Shown: positions 9,700 through 19,349, counted from the stretch's first letter. The stretch is DNA of 64,000 nucleotides from Streptomyces profundus (GCF_020740535.1 NZ_CP082362.1:5508501-5572500), one strand, 5' to 3'. Numbers and translations are program-made. Notes: a model not told the origin generated them from the sequence alone.

Positions 9700-10240
9700 C
9701 GGCGGTCACTCCGTGCAGCGGCCCGGCGGTTAGCCCTTCCCCGGTCGGGCCCGTCGCCGTTCCTACGACGGTCGCTTCGCGCAGCGGGCCGGTGGCCAAG
9801 CCCACCCCGGTCAGTGCCTTTCCCCCGGCGGTCAGCCCCTGCCCGGTCGGGCCCGTCGGCCGTCCCCACGGAGGTTGTTCCGTGCAACGGCCCGGCGGCC
9901 AGCCCCTCCCGGTCGGGCCCGTCGGCCGTCCCCACGGCGGTCGCTTCGCGCAGCGGGCCGGTGGCCAGGCCCACCCCGGTCAGTGCCTTTCCCCCGGCGG
10001 TCAGCCCCTGCCCGGTCGGGCCCGTCGGCCGTCCCCACGGAGGTTGTTCCGTGCAGCGGCCCGGTGGCCAGGCCCACGGCGTTAGGGGCACCGCCCGGTG
10101 GCCAAGCCCACCCCGGTCAGTGCCTTCCCACGGCGGTCAGCCCCTCCCCGGTCTGGGCCGCCGTCCCCACGGCGACCGCTTCGCCCAGCCGCCCGGTGGC
10201 CAAGCCCGGCCCGGTCAGGGCCGCCGGTCAGGGCCATGTC
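9700..10240. repeat. Imperfect tandem repeat, 169-bp higher-order unit
   Basis: The anchor GGTCGGGCCCGTCGGCC recurs at 9743, 9845, 9911 and 10014, with a degenerate copy at 10150. Spacings are 102, 66, 103 and 136 bases, so a 66-bp and a 103-bp module alternate. The segments starting near 9771 and 9940 are nearly identical for about 140 bases at an offset of 169. A third, partial copy begins near 10097, and the sequence degrades at both ends. Because 169 is not a multiple of three, the copies cannot encode a repeated peptide in one frame. It resembles a minisatellite more than an iteron or CRISPR array. Confidence 0.75.
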
Positions 10241-10286
10241 CGGTTGTTTCGCACAAGATCACCAAAAACCAGTATCCGCACACCTC

Positions 10287-10316
10287 TTGACACGGCGCGG
10301 GCCGCGCCCCGAAGCT
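10287..10316 (+). promoter_or_regulatory. Possible promoter of the mannoside operon
   Basis: A consensus -35 TTGACA at 10287-10292. At 17-18 bases spacing the -10 position holds CGAAGC or GAAGCT, a poor match. The palindromic operator at 10326 would then overlap the first transcribed bases, as expected for repression. Weak on the -10 side. Confidence 0.35.
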
Positions 10317-10325
10317 GCCTGGCAT

Positions 10326-10341
10326 GTGTTAACGATAACAC
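10326..10341. promoter_or_regulatory. Palindromic LacI-type operator of the mannoside operon
   Basis: GTGTTAACGATAACAC: two 6-bp arms around ACGA, 27 bases before the ATG of the binding-protein gene. It is the only copy I see in the window. The LacI regulator at 19350, last in the same gene run, is the natural partner; this assignment is inferred. Confidence 0.6.
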
Positions 10342-10368
10342 GCCGAGTGGACCTCGCTGGGAGCCGCC

Positions 10369-11664
10369 ATGCCAGGTAGTCGCCGTCCCCTTCTCACACC
10401 CCCCGTCGCCCGCCGCACGGTACTGGCCGCCGCCGTCGGGGCGTTCGCCACGGCGTGTGGTTCGACCATGAGTCAGCCCGCCGGCAAGGTCGCCCTCCAC
10501 GGCGACAACCAGGACTGGCGCGATCCGCTCAGCAGTGCCGGCCAGCGGATGCGGTCCCTGGCGGGCATCGAGCTGGTGCCCGAGGTGATCCCGTCCCTTG
10601 AGTCGTTCGAGCAGATGGTCAAGTCCTCGTTGCGCACCAACAAGACGCCCGACATGTTGAAGTACTGGTCCGGTTATCGCCTTCAGGATCTCGCCCGCAC
10701 CGGTGGGATCGAGGATCTGACGTCGCAGTGGGAGGCGGCCGAGGAGGCCGGCTGGGTGGATGCCTCGCTGCGGCCCGCCTTCACCCACCAGCGGCGGGTG
10801 TACGGCCTGCCGATGAACCTCGCCTACTGGGTCTTCTTCTACAACACCGAGGTCTTCGCCGAGTTGGGCCTGGAGCCCCCGACCAGCTGGGACGCGTTCA
10901 TCGACGTCTGCGGCGCGCTCAAGTCGGCCGGGATCACCCCGCTGCACGCCACCACCGACGGCCGGTGGCCCGCCTTCATCTGGTTCATGGAGGTGCTCAG
11001 CCGCCAGGACCCGGTGTTCTACGAGGAGTTGATGAACGGCCAGGCGAGCTATACCGACGCCAGGGCGGAGCGCGCCCTGCTCACCATCGCCGAGTTCAGC
11101 GACAACGACTGGTTCACCGCGCTGGACATGAACCATGTGAACGCCGCCGCCGGGGTGATGCGCGGCACGGTCGGGATGATGCCGGGCGGCACGTTCTTCA
11201 CCCCCAACTTCGTCTCGGCCGGCGGCGAGCCGGGGAGGAACCTGGACGCCTTCGTGCTGCCGATGGCCGATCCCGGGGCGCCGCCCTGCATGATCTTCGA
11301 GTCCAGCGCCCTGGTCTGCACGGTGAAGGGCCCAGACAAACGGGAGGCGTTGGAGGCCGCCGGGTCCTGGCTGCATCCGGAGGTCGCCGAGGCGTTCTCC
11401 CACACGCTTCAGGACGGCTCGCCCAACCCCGGGGTGGTGCCGGCCAACCCGATGGTCGCCGGCATCGTCGACACCGTCAGACAGAGCGAGTTGACGCTGC
11501 TCAACCGGTTCTGGGAGTTGGGGCCGCCCGAACTGGTGGAGGCGACGGTCGACGATCTGGCCGGGTTCCTGCTGAACCCCTCGTCCTACCGATCGACGCT
11601 GGCGACGATGCAGGAGCGCGCCGACGACGCCTGGCAGGTCTGGCGGGAGGCGGCACGCTCATGA
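10369..11664 (+). CDS. Sugar ABC transporter substrate-binding lipoprotein
   Basis: Extracellular solute-binding protein family 1, 431 residues. The first 30 residues form a lipoprotein signal with a twin-arginine-like RRTVLAAA core and the lipobox FATAC, so C30 should be lipidated and the protein held on the outer face of the membrane. It binds an oligosaccharide for the two permeases encoded next; context with a GH38 enzyme suggests a mannoside. The ATG has GGGAG seven bases upstream. Its stop overlaps the next start (ATGA), so the genes are translationally coupled. First gene of a run of seven that ends with the LacI regulator. Confidence 0.88.
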   Translation: MPGSRRPLLTPPVARRTVLAAAVGAFATACGSTMSQPAGKVALHGDNQDWRDPLSSAGQRMRSLAGIELVPEVIPSLESFEQMVKSSLRTNKTPDMLKYWSGYRLQDLARTGGIEDLTSQWEAAEEAGWVDASLRPAFTHQRRVYGLPMNLAYWVFFYNTEVFAELGLEPPTSWDAFIDVCGALKSAGITPLHATTDGRWPAFIWFMEVLSRQDPVFYEELMNGQASYTDARAERALLTIAEFSDNDWFTALDMNHVNAAAGVMRGTVGMMPGGTFFTPNFVSAGGEPGRNLDAFVLPMADPGAPPCMIFESSALVCTVKGPDKREALEAAGSWLHPEVAEAFSHTLQDGSPNPGVVPANPMVAGIVDTVRQSELTLLNRFWELGPPELVEATVDDLAGFLLNPSSYRSTLATMQERADDAWQVWREAARS

Positions 11665-12614
11665 GCGCCTTCACCACGGGCCGCCCCCGGCGCCGGATAC
11701 CGGTGCGCACGCCGGCGGGCGGGGCACGGCACAACGGGAGGCAGAGCCGGAAGATGGGCGGTCCGCTCGCCGCCTTCCCCTGGCTGCTGCCGGCGCTCGC
11801 CCTGGTCGGCGTGCTGCTGGTCTATCCGTTTTTCCGCAGTGTCTACGGCAGCCTCTTCGAGGACAACGGCTTCTCCCGCAGCTTCGTCGGCCTGGACAAC
11901 TACAGCCGGCTGGCCGAGGATCCGATCTTCTCCCGGTCGCTGCTCAACACCCTGATGTGGGTGGCGGGCACGCTGCTGTTGCCGGTGCTGCTCGGCCTGT
12001 TGATCGCGGTGGCGACCTACCGGATGCGGTTCGGCGGCGTGGCGCAGCTGCTGGTCGTGCTGCCCTACGCGATCTCGGGCGCGGCGACCGCCGTGCTCTG
12101 GAACTTCATGCTGACCACGGACGGCGCGGTGAACCAGATGCTGCGCGCGTTCGGCCTGGACGGGCTGACCCACTCCTGGCTGTTGGAGTGGCCCCACAAC
12201 ACCCTGGCGATGATCGTCGCCTCCACCTGGCAGGGCACCGGGCTCAACGTGGTGCTGTTCGTCATCGGCCTGCGGGCCATTCCCCGGGAGACGGTGGAGG
12301 CGGCCTCGCTCGACGGGGCGTCCGGGTGGCGGATGTTCCTCTATGTCACGCTGCCCCAACTGCGCGCGGTGACCGTGGTGGTGGTCGGCATGGCGATCGT
12401 CAACAGTCTCAAGGCGTTCGACATGATCTGGATTCTGACCAAGGGCGGTCCCTCCCGGTCATCGGAGACCCTCGCGTTGACCATGTACCGCGAGACGTTC
12501 CGCCTCTTCCACGTGGGCTACGGCTCGGCCATCGCCGTCGTGCTGACCGTGATCGTGGTCGCCTCCGCCTGGCTCTACCTACGCCGTCAGATGCCCGATT
12601 CGGCACGGAACTAA
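11661..12614 (+). CDS. Sugar ABC transporter permease (MalF-type)
   Basis: Integral membrane permease of 317 residues with a basic cytosolic N-terminus and six predicted membrane helices. The EAA loop that docks the ATPase is EAASLDGASGWRMF, near 213-226, and the final helices end in a short basic tail. It forms the translocation channel with the next gene product. Start ATG overlaps the previous stop codon by four bases; a longer open frame upstream overlaps the binding-protein gene and is ignored. Substrate inferred from operon partners. Confidence 0.88.
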   Translation: MSAFTTGRPRRRIPVRTPAGGARHNGRQSRKMGGPLAAFPWLLPALALVGVLLVYPFFRSVYGSLFEDNGFSRSFVGLDNYSRLAEDPIFSRSLLNTLMWVAGTLLLPVLLGLLIAVATYRMRFGGVAQLLVVLPYAISGAATAVLWNFMLTTDGAVNQMLRAFGLDGLTHSWLLEWPHNTLAMIVASTWQGTGLNVVLFVIGLRAIPRETVEAASLDGASGWRMFLYVTLPQLRAVTVVVVGMAIVNSLKAFDMIWILTKGGPSRSSETLALTMYRETFRLFHVGYGSAIAVVLTVIVVASAWLYLRRQMPDSARN

Positions 12615-12626
12615 GGGGAGGGCATC

Positions 12627-13442
12627 GTGATAGGACGCTCCGCACGCACCGTCTTCGTCGTCGGCTGCGCGCTGCTGTGGCTGATCCCGCTCTATCTGCT
12701 GGTCGTCAACGCGCTGATCCCGGCCGACGCCTACCCGGGTGAACCGAGCTGGCTGCCCGAGCACTTCGCGCTCTGGGACAACCTGCGGACCGCTTGGGAC
12801 GAGGCGGCCATCGGGAGCAGCTTCGTCAACTCCCTGATCTACGCCGTGGTGTGTGGCGCGGCCGGGGTGGTGGTCGCCGCGATGGCCGCGTTCGCCGTGG
12901 TGGTGCTGCCGGTGCCGAGGCCCGCCGCCTGGTTCTGGCTGATCTACTCGGGGACGGTCTTCCCGCTCCAGATCTTCCTGGCGCCGCTCTTCGGGCTCTA
13001 CGCGGACACCAATCTCTACGACTCGCGGCTCGGCCTGATGCTGATCTACGCGGCCTGGGCGGTGCCGTTCGCGTTCTTCCTGATCCGCAACCAGATGACC
13101 ACCATGCCGCCGGAGGTCACCGAGGCGGCGCTGTTGGACGGCGCCAGCTTCCGGCGGCTGTTCTGGCAGATCCATGTGCCGCTGCTGCTGCCCGGCTTGG
13201 GCGCGGCGTTCATCTTCCAGTTCACCGCCGTCTGGAACGACCTGCTGTTCGGCATCACGCTCAGCCGCAGCCCCGAGGTCCAACCCGTGATGGCGGCCCT
13301 GACCACGCTCAACACCGCCTACGGCTCCTCGGGGCCGCCGGTGATCCTGGCCGGGGCGCTGATCGTGTCCGTGCCGACCCTGCTCGTCTTCCTGGTGTTC
13401 CGCGGCCTCTTCCTGCGCGGCATCACCACCAACGCCAGCTGA
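12627..13442 (+). CDS. Sugar ABC transporter permease (MalG-type)
   Basis: Second permease, 271 residues, six predicted membrane helices, with the EAA loop EAALLDGASFRRLFWQ near 168-183. It pairs with the MalF-type partner 12 bases upstream. GTG start preceded by GGGGAGG. The operon encodes no ATPase, so an unlinked one such as MsiK, or the orphan ATPase at 2054-3406, must power it. Confidence 0.88.
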   Translation: MIGRSARTVFVVGCALLWLIPLYLLVVNALIPADAYPGEPSWLPEHFALWDNLRTAWDEAAIGSSFVNSLIYAVVCGAAGVVVAAMAAFAVVVLPVPRPAAWFWLIYSGTVFPLQIFLAPLFGLYADTNLYDSRLGLMLIYAAWAVPFAFFLIRNQMTTMPPEVTEAALLDGASFRRLFWQIHVPLLLPGLGAAFIFQFTAVWNDLLFGITLSRSPEVQPVMAALTTLNTAYGSSGPPVILAGALIVSVPTLLVFLVFRGLFLRGITTNAS

Positions 13443-13500
13443 CCCCGACCGAGCCGAGCCAAGCCCGCAAGCGAAACCCGCAGATCCTGGAGTGAATCTC

Positions 13501-16500
13501 ATGACCACGCGCGCTCTCGTTCGCACCACCGCCTGGGACAACGACCGGATACGGGAGAGCCTCCGGGCCCGGGTGGTGTCCGCCGAGGGGGTGCTCGGCA
13601 CCACCCCGGTCCGGCTGACCGAGGAGCCGTTGCTGCGCCGGGCGGCCGACGGCGGGCTCCTTCAGTCGCTGCGCGTCACCGCCGAGGCCGCCGGCTGGGA
13701 GCCGGGGCCGCTGGCCGTGCGGACCGCGGCGGGCACCGCGCTGCCGGTGGAGCGGATGGCCGGCCCCGGCGGCTCGGTCCGACTGCTGGTGCCCGCGGTG
13801 TCCGCGCCGGAGACGGTCACCGTGAGCCTGCCCGCGTCGTCGGACGGCGTCGAGGTGACGTTGACCCCGCAGCGGCAGTGGACGCTGCATCTGATCCACC
13901 ACTCGCATCTGGACATCGGCTACACCGACCCACAGGGCCGGGTGCTGGCCGAGCATCTGTCCTTCCTCGACTCCTGCCTCGAACTGACGGGGGAGACCGA
14001 CGACTGGTCGGAGGACTCGCGGTTCCGCTGGTGCGTCGAGTCGCTGTGGTCGTTCAAGCAGTGGGCGGACGCCCGACCGGCCGAGCAGGTCGAGGAGTTC
14101 GCCCGCCGGGTGCGGCAGGGCCGCATCGAGCTGACCGCGATGCCGTTCAACCTGCACAGCGAGACCTGTTCCACGGACGAGCTCCACGAGCTGCTGCGGC
14201 TGTCCCGCGAGGTCGCGCGGCGGTACGGCGTCACGTTCACCTCGGCCATGCAGACCGATGTGCCCGGCCATGTGGTCGGCATGGTGGACGCGTTGGCGTC
14301 GGCCGGCGTGCGCTACCTGTCGGTGGCCCACAACTGGGCCGGGCGCTCCGTGCCGCATCTGGTCGGCGGGGAGAACCTGCCGAGGCTCTTCCGGTGGAAG
14401 GCGCCCAGCGGGCGCAGCGTGCTGGTGTGGATGACGGACACCCCGCACGGGCTGGCCTATATGGAGGGCCCGCTGCTCGGCTTCGACACCGACTACGGGC
14501 AGGTGGACGATCTGCTGCCGGCCTATCTGACCTCGCTGGCCAGCAACCCCTACCCGTACCCCGGGGGCGTCTTCGGCTGGTCCATGGACCAGGAGACGAT
14601 CTCCCGCGAGCCCTACCCGTGGGATGTGCTGCACCTGCGGGTGCAGGGCAAGTTCGGCGACAACGCGCCGCCCCGCCGGATCATCGCCGAGACCGTGCGG
14701 CGCTGGAACGAGACCTGGGCCTATCCCAAGCTGCGCCTGTCGCGGAACGAGGACTTCTTCGCCGACGCCGAGTCCCGGCTCGGCGACCGGATCCAGACAT
14801 TCGAGGGCGACTGGACCGACTGGTGGGTGGACGGCGTCGGTTCGGGGGCGATGCCGCTGTCGCTGGCCCGTACCGCGCAGGGCGTGGTCGCCGACGCGCA
14901 GACGCTCGGCACCTTCGCCGGGGTGCTGGGCGCGGCCGGACCGGCCGACGACAGCGTGGCGGCCGGTGAGGTGTACGAGGCCGTTTCGCTCTTCGACGAG
15001 CACACCTGGGGCGCCGGCGACCCGTGGACCCACGGCCATGACCACGGCCACTCGGGCGAGGACCAGTGGCACTGGAAGTATGCCCAGGCCAGGCGGGGAC
15101 ACGACGACGGGCAGTCGCTGCTCAACCGCGCCTCGGCCAGGCTCGGCCAGCGCCTCGCCCAACCGGCGGGCGTGGCCGCCTCGTTCCATGTGGTGAACAC
15201 CTGCTCCTTCACGCGCACCGAGGTCGCGGAGATCTTCCTGCCGGAGAGCAGCGTCCCGCTGGAGCAGCCGGTGGAGCTGGTCGACGCGCGCACCGGGGAG
15301 CGCGTCCCGCACGAGGAGCGCCCCCAGGTCAACGACACCCACCGGGACGCCGGACGCTTCTTGTTGGCGCGGGTCGACGAGGTGCCGGCGGCCGGCTCGG
15401 TACGGCTCGACGTGGTGGCCGCCGAGGCGAGCGCGACGGACGGCGCGGCGGGCGCGCGGCTGAGGTCGGCGACCGGCTGGAACCCGACCGGCGGCAGCAA
15501 CAGGGAGAACCCGGCCGAGACCGCCGCCAGGGCGCTGGCCAGGGCGGACGCCACCGTGCTTGAGAACGCGTTCCTGCGGGTGCGGGTCGATCTGGCCAGG
15601 GCCTGTATCGCCTCGCTGGTGGACAGGGCGACCGGCACCGAGCTGGTCGCGCGGGACCCGGTCGTCGGCTTCAACGGCTATCTGCACGACAGCTACACCA
15701 CGGCCGGCGCGTTCAACCACAACTCCAGCAGGACCACCGCGTCCGACCGGCTGGAGCACCTGGGCGCCCGGGCGGTGGCGCCGCCGGCGGCGCTGATCGA
15801 CCGGCGGACCACGGCCGTGGCCGAGATCCTGGTCTTCGAGACCCGCCCGGCCGGCGCCCACACGGTGCGCACCACGCTGACCCTGCCGCACGGCATCGCC
15901 CGCCTCGACGTGGAGAACGTCGTCGACAAGGACGCGACGCTCGGCAAGGAGAGCGCCTACTTCGCCTTCCCCTTCGCCTTCGAGAACCCCACCGTGCGGA
16001 TGGAGGCGTCCGGCGGGGTCACCGGCAGCGGGCTGCCGGTCGTCCCGGGGTCGGCCCAGCACATGCGCGCGATCCGCCGCTGGGTGACCTGGGAGGAGAA
16101 CGGGCTGACGGTCGCCTGGTCCACGCAGGACGCGCCGCTGGTGCAGTTCGGCAATATCGCGCTGCCCTACGCGCCGTTCCCGAAGACGCTGGACGAGGAC
16201 GAGCCGGCGACCGTCTTCTCCTGGATCCACAACAACCTCTGGGACACCAACTTCCCCAGCCAGCAGGCGTTCACCCTGCCCTTCCGCTACAGCGTGGCCT
16301 GCGCCTCGGGCGCCGCGGGCGCGGGCCTCGGCGCGCGCACCGCCGCCGCCACCAGCCGGCCGCTGCACGCCGTGCGGGCCAGGGGCACGGCGGGCGAACG
16401 GGAGGCCGTCGCCACGTTGGGCCTCGTCGAGATCGACGACCCCAGGGTCCGGCTGGTCGGCGCCACCACGCCCGACGCGGACGGCGGGGTGCTGCTGCGC

Positions 16501-16680
16501 CTCCAGTCGTTCGCCGAGGAGGCGTCCGTCTGCCAGGTGCGCCTCGGCTTCCCGGTGGACTCCGCCCAGCTGGCCAGCTATCTCGGCGAGCCCACCGACG
16601 CGTTGACCGTCGCGGAGGGACGGATCGACGTCCCCCTGGAGCCGCTCGGCACCACCGGGGTCCTCCTCCGCCGACGCTGA
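13501..16680 (+). CDS. Glycoside hydrolase family 38 alpha-mannosidase
   Basis: GH38 enzyme of 1059 residues, typical length. The metal-binding motif HSHLDIGYTD carries H136 and D138, and the QTDVPGH motif carries the likely catalytic nucleophile D253; the conserved C-terminal mannosidase beta domains follow, with a DVENVVDKD-type core near 800. No signal peptide, so it acts in the cytosol on imported alpha-mannosides, releasing mannose. ATG at 13501 is nine bases after TGGAG; a GTG at 13492 lies inside that ribosome site and is less likely. It sits between the importer and the sugar-processing genes, which supports an oligosaccharide degradation role. Confidence 0.9.
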   Translation: MTTRALVRTTAWDNDRIRESLRARVVSAEGVLGTTPVRLTEEPLLRRAADGGLLQSLRVTAEAAGWEPGPLAVRTAAGTALPVERMAGPGGSVRLLVPAVSAPETVTVSLPASSDGVEVTLTPQRQWTLHLIHHSHLDIGYTDPQGRVLAEHLSFLDSCLELTGETDDWSEDSRFRWCVESLWSFKQWADARPAEQVEEFARRVRQGRIELTAMPFNLHSETCSTDELHELLRLSREVARRYGVTFTSAMQTDVPGHVVGMVDALASAGVRYLSVAHNWAGRSVPHLVGGENLPRLFRWKAPSGRSVLVWMTDTPHGLAYMEGPLLGFDTDYGQVDDLLPAYLTSLASNPYPYPGGVFGWSMDQETISREPYPWDVLHLRVQGKFGDNAPPRRIIAETVRRWNETWAYPKLRLSRNEDFFADAESRLGDRIQTFEGDWTDWWVDGVGSGAMPLSLARTAQGVVADAQTLGTFAGVLGAAGPADDSVAAGEVYEAVSLFDEHTWGAGDPWTHGHDHGHSGEDQWHWKYAQARRGHDDGQSLLNRASARLGQRLAQPAGVAASFHVVNTCSFTRTEVAEIFLPESSVPLEQPVELVDARTGERVPHEERPQVNDTHRDAGRFLLARVDEVPAAGSVRLDVVAAEASATDGAAGARLRSATGWNPTGGSNRENPAETAARALARADATVLENAFLRVRVDLARACIASLVDRATGTELVARDPVVGFNGYLHDSYTTAGAFNHNSSRTTASDRLEHLGARAVAPPAALIDRRTTAVAEILVFETRPAGAHTVRTTLTLPHGIARLDVENVVDKDATLGKESAYFAFPFAFENPTVRMEASGGVTGSGLPVVPGSAQHMRAIRRWVTWEENGLTVAWSTQDAPLVQFGNIALPYAPFPKTLDEDEPATVFSWIHNNLWDTNFPSQQAFTLPFRYSVACASGAAGAGLGARTAAATSRPLHAVRARGTAGEREAVATLGLVEIDDPRVRLVGATTPDADGGVLLRLQSFAEEASVCQVRLGFPVDSAQLASYLGEPTDALTVAEGRIDVPLEPLGTTGVLLRRR

Positions 16681-16760
16681 CCGGCGTGCCGCCGACCCCA
16701 CAAGAAGCACGGCACAGCACAGAACAGCACAGAACCACCGAGAAGCACCTAGGAGAACGT

Positions 16761-18446
16761 GTGTACCGGCTCGATCCGCGTTACGCCCCGGCCCCGGGGG
16801 CCGATCTGGCCACCGGCTGGCGCGCGGTGACCGACAGGTTGCCGGCGTCGCCGGCCGTGGTGGCCCTCGACGGCCCGGCCTGCCTGGACTGGACCCCGCT
16901 CGTCGACCGGCTGGCCGGCGAACTCGCCGCCCAGGGCAGGGAGGTGACCACCCTCGACGTGCGCGCGGGCTACGCGGAGCCCGCCGAGGTGCGGCGCCGC
17001 ACCGTGCCGCCGGGGCGCGACGACCCGTACTTCCCCAAGCTCGCCGACGCCCCGCTCGCCGCGCTCTTCGACGAACCGCCCACGGCGCCCCCCGCCACCG
17101 GCGGGCTGCTGCTGGTCTACGGACCCGGCGCGGCGCTGGTCGAGCACCAGTCGCTCTGGTATGTCGACCTGCCCAAGCGGTACGCCGAGGCGGCGATCGC
17201 CGGCGGCGCGGGGGAGAACCTCGGCCTGCCGGGCGAACCGGCCGAGCTGCGCCGGCTGTTCTATGTGGACTGGCCGATGCTCGACGCGCACCGGGACGCG
17301 CTGGTCGACCGGATCGACGGCTGGCTCGACCCGCAACAGCCCGAGGAGCCCAGCCTGTTGGACGGCGACGGGCTGCGCGCCACCCTCGCGGCGCTGGCCC
17401 GCCGCCCGGTCCGCACCCGCCCGTACTTCAACTCCACGCCGTGGGGCGGGCACTGGGCGCAGCGCGAGCTGGGCTTCGCGCCTGGGGCGCGCAACACGGC
17501 GCTCGGCTATGAGCTGATCGCCCCCGAGTCCGGAGTCCTGATCGGTGCGGACGCCGACCGCCAGGTGGAGGTGCCGTTCCAGCTGCTGTGCGTACGCCAC
17601 CCGCGCGAGCTGCTGGGCGGCGCGGCACACGCCACGTTCGGCACGTCCTTCCCCATCCGCTTCGACTACCTCGACACGGTCGACGGGGGCGACCTCTCGG
17701 TGCACTGCCATCCCCGGGAGCGCTTCATGCGTGAGCGCCTCGGCTGGTCCTACACCCAGCACGAGACGTACTACGTGACGGTCGGCACGCCGGGGAGCCG
17801 GGTGTTCCTCGGGCTGCGGGAGGACGCCGACATCGCCGGGTTCGCCGCCGAGGTGCGCGCCTCGGCCGCCGAGGGGACGCCGATCCGGCCCGAGGACCAT
17901 GTGCGGACCTTCCCCGCCGAACAGGGGCAGCTCTTCCTGATCCCCGCCGGCACCCCGCACTCCAGCGGCGCCGGCAACCTGGTGCTGGAGATCAGCGCCA
18001 CCCCGTACCTCTACAGCCTCAGGTTCTACGACTGGCTCCGGCCGGCCGCCGACGGGAAGCCGCGCCCGCTGCCCCACGAACACGCGCTGGCCAACCTGGA
18101 CACCGAACGGCGAGGCGACGCGGTCGCACGCGATCTGGTGCCCGCGCCCCGCACGCTGCGCGAGGGCCCAGGCTGGCGGGAGGAGGTGCTGGGCGAACTG
18201 GCCGAGATCTTCTACGAGGTGCGGCGGTTCACCCTGGACGACGGGGCGACGGTGCGCGACGACACGGCGGACCGGTTCCATGTGCTGAACGTCGTCGAGG
18301 GCGCCGGGGTGACGGTCACCACGGACGCGGGCGACGAGCACGAGCTGGCGTTCGCCGAGACGTTGACCCTGCCGGCGGCCGTGGGCGGCTACCGCCTGCT
18401 GCCGCACGCCGGCGGCGCCCGGGTCGTGAAGGCGCTGGTCCGGTGA
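16761..18446 (+). CDS. Class I mannose-6-phosphate isomerase-like cupin protein
   Basis: A 561-residue protein of the class I mannose-6-phosphate isomerase family with an added N-terminal P-loop-less kinase-like region (1-210). The isomerase part begins at FNSTPWGGHW near 223. Metal ligands are likely in SVHCHPRERF and YTQHETYYV near 315-335, and the distal histidine in GTPHSSGAGNLVLEIS near 397; a second small cupin ends the protein. It could interconvert mannose-6-phosphate and fructose-6-phosphate after phosphorylation by the ROK protein encoded next (four-base overlap). GTG start five bases after GGAGA. The exact sugar is inferred from the GH38 neighbour. Confidence 0.75.
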   Translation: MYRLDPRYAPAPGADLATGWRAVTDRLPASPAVVALDGPACLDWTPLVDRLAGELAAQGREVTTLDVRAGYAEPAEVRRRTVPPGRDDPYFPKLADAPLAALFDEPPTAPPATGGLLLVYGPGAALVEHQSLWYVDLPKRYAEAAIAGGAGENLGLPGEPAELRRLFYVDWPMLDAHRDALVDRIDGWLDPQQPEEPSLLDGDGLRATLAALARRPVRTRPYFNSTPWGGHWAQRELGFAPGARNTALGYELIAPESGVLIGADADRQVEVPFQLLCVRHPRELLGGAAHATFGTSFPIRFDYLDTVDGGDLSVHCHPRERFMRERLGWSYTQHETYYVTVGTPGSRVFLGLREDADIAGFAAEVRASAAEGTPIRPEDHVRTFPAEQGQLFLIPAGTPHSSGAGNLVLEISATPYLYSLRFYDWLRPAADGKPRPLPHEHALANLDTERRGDAVARDLVPAPRTLREGPGWREEVLGELAEIFYEVRRFTLDDGATVRDDTADRFHVLNVVEGAGVTVTTDAGDEHELAFAETLTLPAAVGGYRLLPHAGGARVVKALVR

Positions 18447-19312
18447 TCCCGGTCCTCGACATCGGGGGCACCCATGTGACCGCCGCGCTGGTCGACCCGG
18501 CGCGGCGGTCCGTGACGGCCCAGCGGCGCGACCCGCTGGACGGGCGGGGCGACGCCGGGCCGATCCTCGACACGCTGCTGCGCTGCGCGGCCGGCCTCGG
18601 CCTGCCGCCCGAGGCGGCGCGGGGCGCCGTCTGGGGGGTGGCCACCCCCGGGCCGTTCGACTACCGGCGGGGGATCGGCCGGTTCGAGAGCGTCGGCAAG
18701 TTCGACAGCCTGCGGGGGGTCGACGTCGGCCTGGCCCTGGCCGAAGGACTCCCCGGGCCGCCCGCCGGGGTGGTCTTCGGCAACGACGCGCACGCCTTCC
18801 TGCTGGGGGAGTGGCTCGCCGGTGCGGCCCGCGGCCGGGAGCGGTGCGTGGGGATCACCCTGGGCACCGGCGTCGGCTCGGCGTTCCTGGCCGAGGGACG
18901 GATCCGGGAGGAAGGCCCCGGCGTCCCGCCCGAGGGGCGTGCCGATCTGCTGCGGGTGGCGGGCCGGCCGCTGGAGGAGTCCGTCTCCCGCCGCGCGATC
19001 CTCGCCGACTACGGCGAGCCGGGCCTGGACGTCATGGGCATCGCCGAGCGGGCCAGGCGCGGGGAGGCGCGGGCCTCGCGGGTGCTGGACGCGGCGTTCA
19101 CCGGTCTCGGCCGGGCGCTCGCGCCCTGCCTGACCGCGTTCGGTGCCACCGCCCTGGTCGTCGGCGGCTCGATGGCCGGCTCCTTCGACGTGCTCGGCCC
19201 CGCGTTGCGCGCCGGGCTCGGCGAGGTGCCCACGCTGGCTACCATCACCACGAGCGAACTGAACTCCGACGCCCCCCTGTTGGGCGCCGCGCATATCGCC
19301 GCCGAAGGCTGA
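18443..19312 (+). CDS. ROK-family sugar kinase
   Basis: ROK family protein of 289 residues. The phosphate loop is DIGGTHVTAALVD at 6-18, the catalytic base is probably D115 in FGNDAHAF, and GITLGTGVGSAF is the second phosphate motif. There is no DNA-binding N-terminus, so it is a kinase and not a ROK repressor. The usual cysteine-rich zinc motif of ROK glucokinases is not evident. It probably phosphorylates mannose or another hexose released by the GH38 enzyme. GTG start overlaps the previous stop by four bases, indicating coupling. Substrate uncertain. Confidence 0.82.
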   Translation: MIPVLDIGGTHVTAALVDPARRSVTAQRRDPLDGRGDAGPILDTLLRCAAGLGLPPEAARGAVWGVATPGPFDYRRGIGRFESVGKFDSLRGVDVGLALAEGLPGPPAGVVFGNDAHAFLLGEWLAGAARGRERCVGITLGTGVGSAFLAEGRIREEGPGVPPEGRADLLRVAGRPLEESVSRRAILADYGEPGLDVMGIAERARRGEARASRVLDAAFTGLGRALAPCLTAFGATALVVGGSMAGSFDVLGPALRAGLGEVPTLATITTSELNSDAPLLGAAHIAAEG

Positions 19313-19349
19313 GACCCGGCCGGCGGCCCAAGGAAGGAGGCTGGCCACC

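Larger units (their letters stand above)
9379..10368. other. Non-coding interval of about 990 bp with repeats and one promoter/operator
   Basis: No convincing gene. 9379-9690 is low-complexity C-rich sequence with no recognisable element. 9700-10240 is the imperfect tandem repeat listed separately. 10241-10368 is the leader of the mannoside operon, with an AT-richer patch, a TTGACA hexamer and a palindromic operator. Several open frames cross the repeats, but the copies differ in phase and no ribosome site supports them. Confidence 0.75.

Noticed and set aside
9507..10091. Protein with repeated GLATGPLREATAVGTADGPDR-like units on the minus strand
   Set aside because: The 169-base period shifts frame between copies and there is no ribosome site, so the repeated peptide is a by-product of the DNA repeat.
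9700..10240. CRISPR array
   Set aside because: Modules are 66 and 103 bases with no constant short repeat and unique spacers, and no cas gene is nearby.
13423..16710. 1095-codon open frame antisense to the GH38 gene
   Set aside because: Low-complexity Arg/Gly/His/Pro translation typical of antisense frames in GC-rich DNA; the GH38 frame has clear motifs.
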